A stretch of 64,000 nt of DNA from G965216695 sp965216695 (GCA_965216695.1 OZ244212.1:1426001-1490000); one strand, 5' to 3'; shown: positions 16,677-25,428, numbered from the stretch's first letter. Numbers and translations: made by a program. Notes: generated from the sequence alone by a model not told the origin.

Positions 16677-19254
16677 TACCGCGACGCTCGTCGAGGAAAC
16701 TGAGCAGCACTGGCAGCACGAAGATCGTCAGGACCAGAAGGAGCCCGACCGCGATCGTCAGCAGCAGACCAATGGACGCCGTACCCCGATGCGGCGACAG
16801 GCTCAACGCCGCAAACGTCCCGATCGTTGTGAGTGTCGACAACAACACCGCCCTGGGCGTACTCGAGTGAATCAAGTCGTCGACGCCCCTTTCGCCACGA
16901 TAACGATCCACCACGTGAATTCCGTTGTCGACCCCGAGCCCGAAAATCAGCGGTAGCACCAGAACGTTCGCCATGTTGAGTGGCTGATCCATAAGGACAC
17001 CTGCAGCCAACGTAAACAACGCGGCCAGTGCGAGCGGCGTCAGAATGAGCAGGCCATCCCATACGCGCCGGAAAGCAACGAGTAGCACCGTGAGAATTCC
17101 AATCGCCGCGATGGCGAGCGCCATCACGAACGAGTCGATCACGATTCTGCCCACACCCCACTCGATTACAGACCGGCCCGTGGCCACCGGCACGTGGTCC
17201 CGCACTTCGGTAACGAATCGGCTCAGGTTACGCACATCGGACAGATCCGCCGCCGGGAGCACCATGGAAAGATACGCGCCGTCTGCACTGCGTAGACGGC
17301 TTTGCAACGGCCCCGGCAGATCTGCAAAGGTTACCTCGCCGACGGCCATCGCTCCGCGCAGCCACTCCAGCTCCTCGGACAGGTTGTCGAGCATTGCGTG
17401 CTGCCACGCGAACAACGCAGTGTCGGCGTGGTCCTGCATACTCAGCAGCGACGTCCGCAGGCGCGCAAGTTCGTCACCAATCAACGGATCGACTGCTGCC
17501 GCCTCCCCGGACCCCGAGCCCTGACGTTCAAGGAGTTCGAGCGTATCGGTAATCTCGCGGCGAAGCTCCGCTGCCGTCGGAGGCGCTCGAGGATCGGTCG
17601 CATCCTGCAGATTCCACAAAATGTCCTGCAGATCCAGAAGCACATCCAACTTGGCAGTCTGATTTTTCGGCACGTAGTCCGCCGGCGAAACAACGGAATC
17701 GACGACCTCGAGGTCTTCGAGCTCGCCACCGTCGAGGGGGCTGTCCGACAGCACGGTTAACGCATAGTCGTTCGCAATGTTTTCCGCCTGCAAAACGCGC
17801 AGCGTTCGCATCGACTCCGACGCCGGATCGCGCAACGCCAACACACTGTAATCAAACGCCGCTTTGGAGGCCGTAACGCCGGCCGCTAAAGCCAGCAATA
17901 TCAACGTACCAACCACCATTTCCCGATGCCGGATCAGAAACCCAACCAGGCGCTCGCTAGACGGCAGATCCATGGAATGCGGTGAAATCTCTCCCACCGC
18001 GGCATAGAACGCGGGGAGAAAGGTAAACGTGAGCAGCGAGGCGGTGAGCATCCCACCGGCAGAGATGACCCCAAGATCCGCCAGCCCTTTGTATTCCGTT
18101 GGCCAGAATCCAAGAAACCCGATAGCCGTCGTGATTGTGCAGATCACAATTGCTCGCCCGACGCTACGTGACGACGTTGCCAACGATTGCGTCACGTCAC
18201 CATGCGGTCCGTTGACCGCCTCCTGATAGCGCAAAGAAAAGTGGAGCGAGAAATCGACCCCCAACCCGAAGAACATCACCAGAAACACGATGGAAAGGGT
18301 GTTGTATTCCCCTACCGTCAGCATCGCGAAAGCCGAGGTCCAAACCACGCCTATCACCAGCATGGCAAACGTCGCCGCTATGATCTTCACGGATCGGACA
18401 CCGATGCCCAGGATCAGCAGCAACAGCGTTACCGAGAACCAGCCGGCGAGCTGCGCGCCGGACACCGCTGCTTCAATCTCCTCATGCTCCAGCGCCACTT
18501 CACCGGTAACCCGTACTTCGACACCTGCGAGTTCGTCGCCAAGCGATGCAATCACCTGCCGCGCGGCAGCGACGACCGGACCGTTCGGAAGCGGCTCGCC
18601 ATAATTCTGTCGGCCCTTCGCGAATACCAGCCTGTGAAGTGTTTCGTCCGAATCGAAAAACTCGTCGGTCCAGATCACGCGCGCATTCTGGCCCGCAATG
18701 ACCGCTTCCGCCGAATCGATCAGATGCTCGAGTACTGTTGCGAGACCGCTGGGCGGTTCGTTCTCGACCGCGTCACGTATCAGCCCCAGCACACTGCGCA
18801 ACGACGGATCCTCGGCCACGGCCGTCAACATCGGCTGCGCTTCCGCGAGCCGGTCGACGGTGTCATCCAGATCCTGTTCGTCCAGATACAGAAGTGCGTG
18901 TTCTCGGAAAAACGGGTCCACCTGCGGTGAATACACAGCCCGAAACGTCTCGGACCGCGCCCGCATCCCCGCCTCTATCGCCTTGGCGCTGTTTTCCACC
19001 GCGTGCAGCGACTCCCCGGAAACAACGACCACGAGCGTGTTCACCAGATCTGGAAATGCCGCTTCGAAACGATCGAAGTCCGCGCGCCACGGGGCGGTCT
19101 GATCGATCAGATCACCCAGTTCCGAGTTCATTCGGAAGCGGTCGTACGCAATGAACCCCGCAGCGACAGTGATGGCACCAATGACCGTCAGCACGAGCAG
19201 TGCATGACGCGCCACCCACTGAACCCAACGCGTTACCGCGTCTTCGATGCGCAC
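16645..19254 (-). CDS. RND/MMPL-family transporter, HpnN-like
   Basis: 869 residues in two homologous halves, each with a first helix, a large periplasmic loop and a five-helix bundle, which is the RND/MMPL plan. The best family resemblance is to HpnN-type proteins that move hopanoids between membranes. Conserved helices include FLVMFFGLGVDFSLHFSLRY in the first half and LIFGLGVDNGIHVVDRYRG in the second, both with acidic residues of the proton relay type. The GTG start is the first plausible one. It is the last gene of a run encoding TRAP subunits, MlaC-like and MlaA proteins, so lipid or hydrophobic-compound export is the favoured role. No squalene-hopene cyclase is in the window. Confidence 0.88.
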   Translation of the reverse strand: MRIEDAVTRWVQWVARHALLVLTVIGAITVAAGFIAYDRFRMNSELGDLIDQTAPWRADFDRFEAAFPDLVNTLVVVVSGESLHAVENSAKAIEAGMRARSETFRAVYSPQVDPFFREHALLYLDEQDLDDTVDRLAEAQPMLTAVAEDPSLRSVLGLIRDAVENEPPSGLATVLEHLIDSAEAVIAGQNARVIWTDEFFDSDETLHRLVFAKGRQNYGEPLPNGPVVAAARQVIASLGDELAGVEVRVTGEVALEHEEIEAAVSGAQLAGWFSVTLLLLILGIGVRSVKIIAATFAMLVIGVVWTSAFAMLTVGEYNTLSIVFLVMFFGLGVDFSLHFSLRYQEAVNGPHGDVTQSLATSSRSVGRAIVICTITTAIGFLGFWPTEYKGLADLGVISAGGMLTASLLTFTFLPAFYAAVGEISPHSMDLPSSERLVGFLIRHREMVVGTLILLALAAGVTASKAAFDYSVLALRDPASESMRTLRVLQAENIANDYALTVLSDSPLDGGELEDLEVVDSVVSPADYVPKNQTAKLDVLLDLQDILWNLQDATDPRAPPTAAELRREITDTLELLERQGSGSGEAAAVDPLIGDELARLRTSLLSMQDHADTALFAWQHAMLDNLSEELEWLRGAMAVGEVTFADLPGPLQSRLRSADGAYLSMVLPAADLSDVRNLSRFVTEVRDHVPVATGRSVIEWGVGRIVIDSFVMALAIAAIGILTVLLVAFRRVWDGLLILTPLALAALFTLAAGVLMDQPLNMANVLVLPLIFGLGVDNGIHVVDRYRGERGVDDLIHSSTPRAVLLSTLTTIGTFAALSLSPHRGTASIGLLLTIAVGLLLVLTIFVLPVLLSFLDERRGITQTGRVVQS

Positions 19255-19296
19255 GGCATTGCGCCTGGAAACGCTACGGCAGACAAGCGCGTCATC

Positions 19297-20304
19297 TTAC
19301 TTGTTGCCAGTGCGCAAGCGAGTCGACTGCCGCGCGAGCACCACGTGCCGCTCCCGCACCGTATCTCGACCTGCGGCATCCGACGCAGCCGGCTCCGCCG
19401 GTTGATCGATGCGGTCGTCCAACATGTCACCGACTTCAGCGTCCGGATCTTCACCCCGGTGTGCGTCGAATTCTCCGTCCAAGTCGTCACTCAACGCTTC
19501 GTCGTCAAACGCTTCGTCATCGAACTCTTCGTCATCGAACTCTTCGTCATCGAACTCGTCGAAGAAATCGTCCATTGGCGGATCGCCGTCGTAAATCTGA
19601 AACTTGCGCCGCTGATAGTACGCGTCACGCGTGAACGCGTACGGGTCGATCGCTGATGCATCCCGGGCATCCGTCAGTGTCAGCGCCGCCGCCCTCGCGT
19701 TAACCGCATCAAGGCCACCCATCCAGATTTCGTAATGCGAGCCGAGAATCCACCGAGGTAACATTCCACGTATTACGAGCGACGGTGCGTCCCGCACAGT
19801 GGAAGGCCCGAGGAGCGGTACGTACACGTATCGCGTGCGCTTCACGCCCCATACAGCCAGCGTTTGCCCGAAATCCTCGTCCTGGTAGCGCAGATTGGCG
19901 CGCGATGCCGGATCGAAGATACCGCCAAGCCCGAGCGTGGTGTTCACGAGGACACGCGCAAGGTCGGTGGAACCGGATTTCGGCTTACCCTGAAGAAACC
20001 CGTTTACCGCGCTGTCGATACCGCGCAGGTTCGCGAACACGTTGCCGACTGCGGTCCGCCACCAAGACGGCGTTATGGACTGATAGCCTCGGGCGACGGG
20101 CGCGAACGCATTTTTGTCGATTGCCTCGCTGACGGCGTAGACCTTGCGGTTGGTCTGCTCCATCGGATCATAGGTGCCGTGCTCGGGTCCTTGGAGAGGT
20201 GCACATCCGCTCACCACAACGAGGCCGACAATGGCGGAACCGATTGCGCAAACAGTTCTGCGAAGGGTTGTGCTAAGTGTCCGCGGACGGGTTCCGTAGG
20301 GCAT
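19297..20304 (-). CDS. mlaA: MlaA (VacJ) family outer-membrane lipoprotein with acidic repeat tail
   Basis: 335 residues. A type II signal peptide ends in the lipobox VVSGC, so the mature protein should be lipidated. The MlaA core is clear: DPMEQTNRKVYAVSEAID, NVFANLRGIDSAVNGFLQGK, NTTLGLGGIFDPAS and DFGQTLAVWGV. In Escherichia coli MlaA forms a doughnut in the outer membrane that removes phospholipids from the outer leaflet and hands them to MlaC. Unusually the C-terminus carries about 100 extra residues that begin with an acidic run built from 15-base repeats. The start overlaps the mlaC-like gene by 32 bases; the downstream neighbour is the RND protein. Confidence 0.92.
   Translation of the reverse strand: MPYGTRPRTLSTTLRRTVCAIGSAIVGLVVVSGCAPLQGPEHGTYDPMEQTNRKVYAVSEAIDKNAFAPVARGYQSITPSWWRTAVGNVFANLRGIDSAVNGFLQGKPKSGSTDLARVLVNTTLGLGGIFDPASRANLRYQDEDFGQTLAVWGVKRTRYVYVPLLGPSTVRDAPSLVIRGMLPRWILGSHYEIWMGGLDAVNARAAALTLTDARDASAIDPYAFTRDAYYQRRKFQIYDGDPPMDDFFDEFDDEEFDDEEFDDEAFDDEALSDDLDGEFDAHRGEDPDAEVGDMLDDRIDQPAEPAASDAAGRDTVRERHVVLARQSTRLRTGNK
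19495..19554 (-). repeat. Four tandem 15-bp repeats in the mlaA tail
   Basis: Four consecutive 15-base units (two of them identical, consensus CTCTTCGTCATCGAA on the plus strand) encode repeats of the pattern EFDDE. Because the unit is a multiple of three, slippage would change the length of the acidic tail without breaking the frame. Confidence 0.85.
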
Positions 20305-21034
20305 GCTGTTCGATCTGTTCATCCATATACACCAGCAACGCGTCATAGCCTTCGCTCTTGATAATGCTGTTGTAGTCGGCACGGCGCAACGACAAATCGC
20401 TGACGCCATCGGCCACAACGTTGAACACACCCGATCCCCGAAAGTAGTAGTCCAGCGTCACGACGCTGCCGTCACGCCGCGTGAGTACGCTTTTTACCAC
20501 GCGATTGACGGTACTACCCCGCTTCACCGGTTGGACAGACCGGACCTCGAAAGTCTGATCATTATACGCGTCGAACCTGTCCGAATAGGTAGAAACGATC
20601 AACCGTTCGAGTTTCTGAGCAAACGTCCGCTGTTGATCAACATCGAGGTTCCGCCACGTGCGGCCAAGCGTCACGCGCGCAATCGCGTCGATGTCGAACA
20701 AGCTTTGCACCGCTGGAGCAAGCACTGCCACGCGTTCCGAATAGCCACCGTCGAGCTGCATGGCCTGCAACAGAACGTCGTGGAACGCCTCCACACGCGT
20801 CGACGCCTCCCTGTTACCCGCACTCTCGCCCGAGTCTGCCGTTGCAGCGATTGCGTTCTCAGCAATCGCCGTGCGTGCATCTTCAGGAGAATTGGCCTCT
20901 TCGGGAGCGTTGCCACGTTGAGAGCCATGGTGAGATGCCACAGCCAGAGGCACATGCGCCACGCACGCAAGCACAATGGCTGCGAGCGCCGGCCTGAGCG
21001 CTGACGGAATTCGGCTTGTCGAACAGGTTTTCAT
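20273..21034 (-). CDS. MlaC/HpnM-like periplasmic lipid-binding protein
   Basis: 253 residues of the MlaC/Ttg2D/HpnM family of periplasmic phospholipid carriers. A signal peptide (hydrophobic core ALAAIVLACVAHVPLAVA) is followed by a low-complexity linker and the MlaC fold with LFDIDAIARVTLGRTWRNL, LIVSTYSDRF and DYYFRGSGVFNVVADGVSD. It would shuttle lipids between the outer-membrane MlaA protein and an inner-membrane partner. There is no MlaFEDB ABC complex here; instead the gene is flanked by TRAP and RND transporters. The ATG overlaps the TGA of the TRAP large-subunit gene (ATGA), evidence for translational coupling with the TRAP genes. Confidence 0.9.
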   Translation of the reverse strand: MKTCSTSRIPSALRPALAAIVLACVAHVPLAVASHHGSQRGNAPEEANSPEDARTAIAENAIAATADSGESAGNREASTRVEAFHDVLLQAMQLDGGYSERVAVLAPAVQSLFDIDAIARVTLGRTWRNLDVDQQRTFAQKLERLIVSTYSDRFDAYNDQTFEVRSVQPVKRGSTVNRVVKSVLTRRDGSVVTLDYYFRGSGVFNVVADGVSDLSLRRADYNSIIKSEGYDALLVYMDEQIEQHALRNPSADT

Positions 21035-22311
21035 CGTATCCACATCAAACTCAACGACGGCACGTACGTGATCACTATCAATGCCGCAAGCATGACCAGC
21101 AGAAAAGGCCAGGACGCGGCATACAACTCCATCAGCGGCTTCTCGAACCGATAACTCGCGATGAACAGGTTCATCCCGATTGGCGGCGTGAAGTAGCCGA
21201 TCTGCATGTTCGCCAGGAACACAATGCCCAGGTGCACCGGATCGATCCCGTAGCTGACCGCGATCGGCAGCAGCAGCGGCACCATGATGACCAGCGCGGA
21301 GAAGATATCCAGAATCGCGCCCAGCACCAGAAGCAGGACATTTAATAGCAGAAGGAACGTTAACGGACTCTGAACATGCTGCTGCATTACGTCGAACAGC
21401 CGCTGAGGGACTTCTGCGTCTACCAGATAGTTAGTGAACGCTAACGCCACACCCAGTATGAGCAGTATACCGCCTACCATCATCATCGATTCGGCCATCA
21501 CCGCGGGAAGACGCTTCAGCGTCACCTCGCGATACAGCAGTACTTCGGCCACCGTGACGTAGATGGCAGTAATCGCAGCCGCTTCCGAAATCGCAAAGTA
21601 GCCGCTGTAGATGCCACCGAGCACGATCACAGGAAGCGGCAACTCCCACCGGGCGGCCCACGTCGCGTCCGCCAGGCGTTTCCACGAGAACGCCACACGC
21701 GGTATCGCAGCACCCCGGTGCCGCCAGAGCGTCCAGGCAATCAACAGCGCCAACATCAACGTCAGCGGCAGGATGCCCGCGATGAACAGTTCGACAATCG
21801 TGAACGGTTCGCCCACCCCCAACTGCTGCGCGATGATCCCGTACAGAATGAGCGGTACCGAAGGCACCAACAGGAGGCCTAAGCTACCCGACGTGGTTAC
21901 CAATCCCAGACTGTAACGCTCGTCATACCCAGCCGCAGTGAGCGCGGGCAGCAATAGCGCGCCGAGCGCGACGATCGTTACGCCCGAGGCACCCGTCAAC
22001 GCGGTAAAGATCGCGCACGCAATGAAGCCCACCACGGCGAGACCGCTGGGAAAGCCTCCCACCAGCGCTCCCGCCAGGTCGACCAGGCGTTGCGATGTGC
22101 GGGCTTCCGACAACACGTAGCCTGCGTACGTAAACAAAGGCAACGCCACAAGCAGCGGTGTATCGACAATCCGGAACACTTCCATCGGCACGACCATCAG
22201 GTCGATGTCCGACGCCATGAAACCGGCCATGGATGCGGCTACGAGAACGACGAACAGCGGCGCGCCAACGGCCGCCGCGATCACGATCAATGCAATCAAC
22301 GCGAGCGTCAT
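21031..22311 (-). CDS. TRAP transporter large permease subunit (DctM family)
   Basis: 426 residues, the usual DctM length, almost entirely membrane helices. Family marks include FTYAGYVLSEA, FTALTGASGVTIVALGALLLP and the C-terminal MQIGYFTPPIGMNLFIASY. It is the ion-coupled channel subunit of a tripartite ATP-independent periplasmic (TRAP) transporter, which imports a substrate delivered by the periplasmic receptor with sodium or proton symport. The ATG overlaps the stop of the DctQ gene (ATGA), and its own stop overlaps the ATG of the mlaC-like gene. The substrate is not known, but the TatT partner points to the TPAT subclass. Confidence 0.94.
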   Translation of the reverse strand: MTLALIALIVIAAAVGAPLFVVLVAASMAGFMASDIDLMVVPMEVFRIVDTPLLVALPLFTYAGYVLSEARTSQRLVDLAGALVGGFPSGLAVVGFIACAIFTALTGASGVTIVALGALLLPALTAAGYDERYSLGLVTTSGSLGLLLVPSVPLILYGIIAQQLGVGEPFTIVELFIAGILPLTLMLALLIAWTLWRHRGAAIPRVAFSWKRLADATWAARWELPLPVIVLGGIYSGYFAISEAAAITAIYVTVAEVLLYREVTLKRLPAVMAESMMMVGGILLILGVALAFTNYLVDAEVPQRLFDVMQQHVQSPLTFLLLLNVLLLVLGAILDIFSALVIMVPLLLPIAVSYGIDPVHLGIVFLANMQIGYFTPPIGMNLFIASYRFEKPLMELYAASWPFLLVMLAALIVITYVPSLSLMWIR

Positions 22312-22781
22312 CGGCCAAGTACGGCCCGGCGGGCATAGCGCAACGCGACGATCAGCATCGTTACGGGCATCACCGAGACACAGATCCAGGTGGGAACCGA
22401 TGCGAATGCAATCGTCTGGTCCTCGTACTCCAGGCGTACGAACTGAAAAGCGTAGTAGCCGAAAGCAGCGCAGAGCGCTGCCGTGAACAGCGCGGCAAAT
22501 CGCGACGCAACCGTTCTGGCGCGCTCGGAGCTCACCAGTTTGGATACCAGGTCGATACGAATGTGCCGGTCTTCGCGCGACGCCACCATTGCGCCAACCA
22601 TCGTTACCCACAACACCAGCACGCGCACGAATGCGTCACCCCACAGCAGCCCCGAATCAAAGAAGTTGCGCGCAACCACCTGATACGCGGCAACAACGAT
22701 CATCAACGTAGCAATCGATGCGAGCAAAGCGGTTTCGAACCAGTGAAACCACTTCGCGAACTGATGAGTCATCCGGGACAT
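22308..22781 (-). CDS. TRAP transporter small permease subunit (DctQ family)
   Basis: 157 residues with four membrane helices and the DctQ-type sequence VVARNFFDSGLLWGDAFVR followed by SREDRHIRIDLVS. It is the small inner-membrane partner of the large TRAP permease and helps couple the receptor to transport. It is translationally coupled to the DctM gene by an ATGA overlap. The 73-base gap from the receptor gene shows no terminator. Confidence 0.93.
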   Translation of the reverse strand: MSRMTHQFAKWFHWFETALLASIATLMIVVAAYQVVARNFFDSGLLWGDAFVRVLVLWVTMVGAMVASREDRHIRIDLVSKLVSSERARTVASRFAALFTAALCAAFGYYAFQFVRLEYEDQTIAFASVPTWICVSVMPVTMLIVALRYARRAVLGR

Positions 22782-22853
22782 AGAGGGCGCACGTCCGAAA
22801 GTGGCGCCAGTCTACACGAAGAGTGACACCGGCTGACGCAACTTCGCTGGAGG

Positions 22854-23861
22854 TTAGCGGATTTCGGAGAGGAGGCTCTGCAGCCGCGACCAAGCACCCG
22901 CGCTGACCACGTTTTCACGCAACATCTTCTCATGCGCGGCATCGGCCTGAGATTGCCAGACAGCTCGCTCCTCGGATGTAACGGCAGCGAAGGACAGCCC
23001 CTGTTTCTTCAAGGCCGCAAGCGCCTTCGCGCCGTCTTCTTTCGACGCACGATCAACGTCTGCGAGCGCCGCCGTCAGTATTCGGGTAACCGTTTCCGCA
23101 TCCGCCTGGGTAAGCTTTCCGAACGGTTTCGACCCAACCACGAGTGTGCCGCACGCATACACCAGCGGCAGATCCAGTACATGTTTCAACCGCGTGTGCC
23201 ACTGCAACGCAATCGCACCGACTGGCGGCGCGGCAACCGCATTGATAAGACCCGTCTGCAATCCACCGAGCACGTCGGTAATAGCAAGCGGTATAGGCCC
23301 CACCGAAAAAGCCGCCAGCGCCCGTTCTGCCGCGATGTCACCATCGGGCACCCAGACCTTCTGCGCTCGCGCGTCGTCGACGGTACGTATTGGATTCTGA
23401 GACATCGCGTAGGCAAAGCCGACTCCGGCGATGCCGAAGGACTCGAAGCCCTTGTCGCGTAACCCATCGATCAGCACCGGGTCCATCTTTGCGCGCACAT
23501 GGTCTACTTCAGCGGCGTCGCGAAACACCATCGGCAACCCGTAAATCTGTAGATCCCTGTACGTCTGCGACAGAACGCCGACGGTAAGCACCGCGCCGTG
23601 GAGCTGGCCGATCCGCATCTTACGAAGCACGGCCTTGTCGTCGCCCATCACACCGCCCGGGTAGAACTTGAGCTTGACCCTGCCTTCGGTCGCTTTCTGC
23701 ACTTCCGCGCCTGCATTGCGCAACGCCTTCATCCACGCAGAGCCATCCGGAGAAATCGTCGCAATCTTCAGCGTCGCCGCAGAAGCACCGGCGGTTCCCA
23801 GAACTGCCAACAACGCAATCAGCGCACACACGCCCGCCTTTTTGAGACTAGAAGTAATCAT
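22854..23861 (-). CDS. TRAP solute-binding receptor (DctP family, TatP-like)
   Basis: 335 residues with a signal peptide (ALIALLAVLGTAGASA) and the DctP fold: LKIATISPDGSAWMKALRNAG, LKFYPGGVMGDDKAVLRKMR and GLPMVFRDAAEVDHV. It should bind substrate in the periplasm. The conserved arginine of sialate/carboxylate-type receptors would fall near NPIRTVDDARAQKVWVP. GGAGG sits six bases before the chosen ATG; an earlier ATG is too close to that site. It overlaps the TatT gene, which marks a TPR-protein-associated TRAP (TPAT) system as described in Treponema pallidum (Tp0956/Tp0957), where a hydrophobic ligand was proposed. Confidence 0.93.
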   Translation of the reverse strand: MITSSLKKAGVCALIALLAVLGTAGASAATLKIATISPDGSAWMKALRNAGAEVQKATEGRVKLKFYPGGVMGDDKAVLRKMRIGQLHGAVLTVGVLSQTYRDLQIYGLPMVFRDAAEVDHVRAKMDPVLIDGLRDKGFESFGIAGVGFAYAMSQNPIRTVDDARAQKVWVPDGDIAAERALAAFSVGPIPLAITDVLGGLQTGLINAVAAPPVGAIALQWHTRLKHVLDLPLVYACGTLVVGSKPFGKLTQADAETVTRILTAALADVDRASKEDGAKALAALKKQGLSFAAVTSEERAVWQSQADAAHEKMLRENVVSAGAWSRLQSLLSEIR

Positions 23862-24702
23862 CCGCATCCTCCAGAAGTTCTACTGCGCGCTGCTTAGCAA
23901 CACCATTAACGAGCGTCAGTCCCGGGGAATCGGGCTCGGCATCTACAACCTCGTTCAGCAGCCGGTCATGCAGCTCACGATCGAACACAAGCCGCGCGTA
24001 CTGCTCTGCGTAGAACACTTTCGTCATCAGATTGCGCCCTTCGCTCAATTCGAGCGCGCGTTCGAAATGCTGCCGCGCCTCCTCAGGGCGACCGCCCAGC
24101 GCGGGCGGCACCAGGGTTCCGAGCACACCCAGGTACGTATGTGCATTGCCGAACTGGTAGGCTTCGTCCAAGACAACGACGCGTGTCATCAGCGCCTGCA
24201 CCCGGCTCAGCTCCGCAATCGCGTTGAAATCGCCGCTGTTCACCTGAATCCAGCCCGCCCATGTACTGCCAAGGCCGTAAAGCAGCGGAACATCGTCTTC
24301 GTTACGCTCGGCGAGCCACTGTTCGAATCGTTCAAACGGCATTGAGCGCAACTGACACGCATTATCGTCTTCCACGCAAGCGGCGCGTAGCGCGAGGTCA
24401 AGCGCTTTGGACTGAATAACCACTGCACGTTCGGGATCATCGACGAACGCGCTGCCGTACGCGGAGTTCAGTTCCGCAGCCTGCAACAAGAGCTGCGCGT
24501 TGTCCGGCTGCCGTTCCAGCAGCGCGTCCACCAGAATGAGGTACGACGGCGCCCCATCTTCAACCAGTTGAAGATCGTCATTGTCCAGAATCGCGGCGCC
24601 CAGAGCGTCGGTGAAGTCCTGGGATATCGAACTGACAATCGTGCTGCATCCCGCCAGGAACAGCAGACCAATCAGGGCCGTCAGGTATCGCATCGATATC
24701 AT
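23848..24702 (-). CDS. TatT-type TPR lipoprotein (TRAP T-component)
   Basis: About 284 residues of the TatT family, the trimeric TPR lipoprotein that binds the TRAP receptor TatP. The lipobox is LFLAGCS. Helical repeat segments follow, including LLQAAELNSAYGSAFVDD, LGSTWAGWIQVNSGD and a TPR-like EEARQHFERALELS. In T. pallidum TatT and TatP form a complex whose pores face the binding cleft, leading to the idea that TatT passes hydrophobic ligands. Three in-frame starts (GTG 24711, ATG 24702, ATG 24693) are possible and none has a clear ribosome-binding site. It overlaps the receptor gene by 14 bases. Confidence 0.88.
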   Translation of the reverse strand: MISMRYLTALIGLLFLAGCSTIVSSISQDFTDALGAAILDNDDLQLVEDGAPSYLILVDALLERQPDNAQLLLQAAELNSAYGSAFVDDPERAVVIQSKALDLALRAACVEDDNACQLRSMPFERFEQWLAERNEDDVPLLYGLGSTWAGWIQVNSGDFNAIAELSRVQALMTRVVVLDEAYQFGNAHTYLGVLGTLVPPALGGRPEEARQHFERALELSEGRNLMTKVFYAEQYARLVFDRELHDRLLNEVVDAEPDSPGLTLVNGVAKQRAVELLEDADDYF

Positions 24703-24780
24703 GCTAAGCACGGTAGCAGCTACGCGTTGTGTTCTGAACAGGATTGGGTTGAGCGGTGCGATTCGTCGACGGACGGGTCG

Positions 24781-25428
24781 TCAGTCGCCGACCTCCGCTG
24801 TGGCCCGGGACGCTGTGACCCGGGACGCTGTGACCTGGGAATAGATGTCTTCGAACGGAGGGCGTTGCCGATAACCAGGTACGGCGAAGTTCGCCCGTAC
24901 GATGCCCTGCGCGTCCACAAACACCACGCCCGGGTGGGGAACCCCGTACGCATTGTGCTCGGGTCCGTACGCCTCGTTCCGGACGCCGTAGGCATTAACG
25001 TGTCGCGCGTCCACATCACGCAGCAGTGGATAGTTGAGGCTTTGGGCGTCATGAAACTCTTTAAGTGTATCGACGGCATCGTAACTCATCGCCGCTACCG
25101 CAACGCCGGCAGCCTGGAAGCGTTCTGTCCACTCAGCCAGTTGAACCAACTGGCGACGACAGAAGGGTCACCAGTCGGCCGACCGGACCAGAAACAGCAA
25201 CAGCCCATGATCTCCCCGCAAATCGTCCAGATTCCGGCGTACGCCTGCCTGGTCCTGCGCGTCGAGCATCGGGATCGGTTCTCCCACAGAGGGCCCCCAC
25301 GTTGCCGTATCCGCAGCGGCACGCGGCGCAGCGAAGGTTGATCCAAGCACAACGGCCAACGCGATTCCGAACGTAACAGCCCGCAACAAGCGAGCCATAC
25401 GGAGAGTTATTTCGGCAGCAGCCATCAT
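24781..25428 (-). CDS. Exported redoxin-domain selenoprotein with in-frame TGA (UxxC motif)
   Basis: 215 codons read as one frame if the TGA at 25168-25170 encodes selenocysteine. The N-terminus is a signal peptide (cleavage near APRAAA). Then comes a thioredoxin-fold AhpC/TSA-like domain: GLLLFLVRSADW, the TGA (residue 87), PFCRRQLVQL, SYDAVDTLKEF, PLLRDVDARHVNAYG and GVPHPGVVFVDAQGIV. Cysteine homologues of this family have ADWCPFC here, so the TGA replaces exactly the active-site Cys of a CxxC pair and leaves Cys90. A two-stem hairpin fitting bacterial SECIS rules follows directly. The alternative is a pseudogene with one nonsense substitution, but the intact downstream frame and the hairpin argue against it. 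ATG 25428 has AGGA upstream; ATG 25398 is an alternative. It lies upstream of tatT on the same strand. Confidence 0.85.
24798..24842 (-). repeat. Three tandem 15-bp repeats at the selenoprotein 3' end
   Basis: Three near-identical 15-base units (CTGTGACCCGGGACG type on the plus strand) encode the Thr-Ala-Ser-Arg-Val/Ala pattern just before the C-terminus. They keep the frame and probably form a disordered tail. Confidence 0.75.
25124..25163 (-). promoter_or_regulatory. Bacterial SECIS-like hairpin downstream of the UGA codon
   Basis: Beginning four bases after the UGA, the mRNA can form a 6-bp lower stem (UCUGUC/GACAGA), an internal loop (GUC against UGAGUG) and a perfect 8-bp upper stem (GCCAGUUG/CAACUGGC) with apical loop GUU. 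The loop starts 21 bases after the UGA and its first base is G, which agrees with the published bacterial SECIS rules (apical loop 16-37 bases from the UGA, a G in the first two loop positions). It would be bound by SelB carrying selenocysteinyl-tRNA. Folding was done by eye. Confidence 0.75.

Noticed and set aside
25168..25170. TGA as an ordinary stop, giving two truncated thioredoxin-like pseudogenes
   Set aside because: Both halves stay in the same frame and remain homologous, and the stop falls exactly on the active-site Cys with a SECIS-like hairpin after it. The pseudogene reading is kept only as the fallback.
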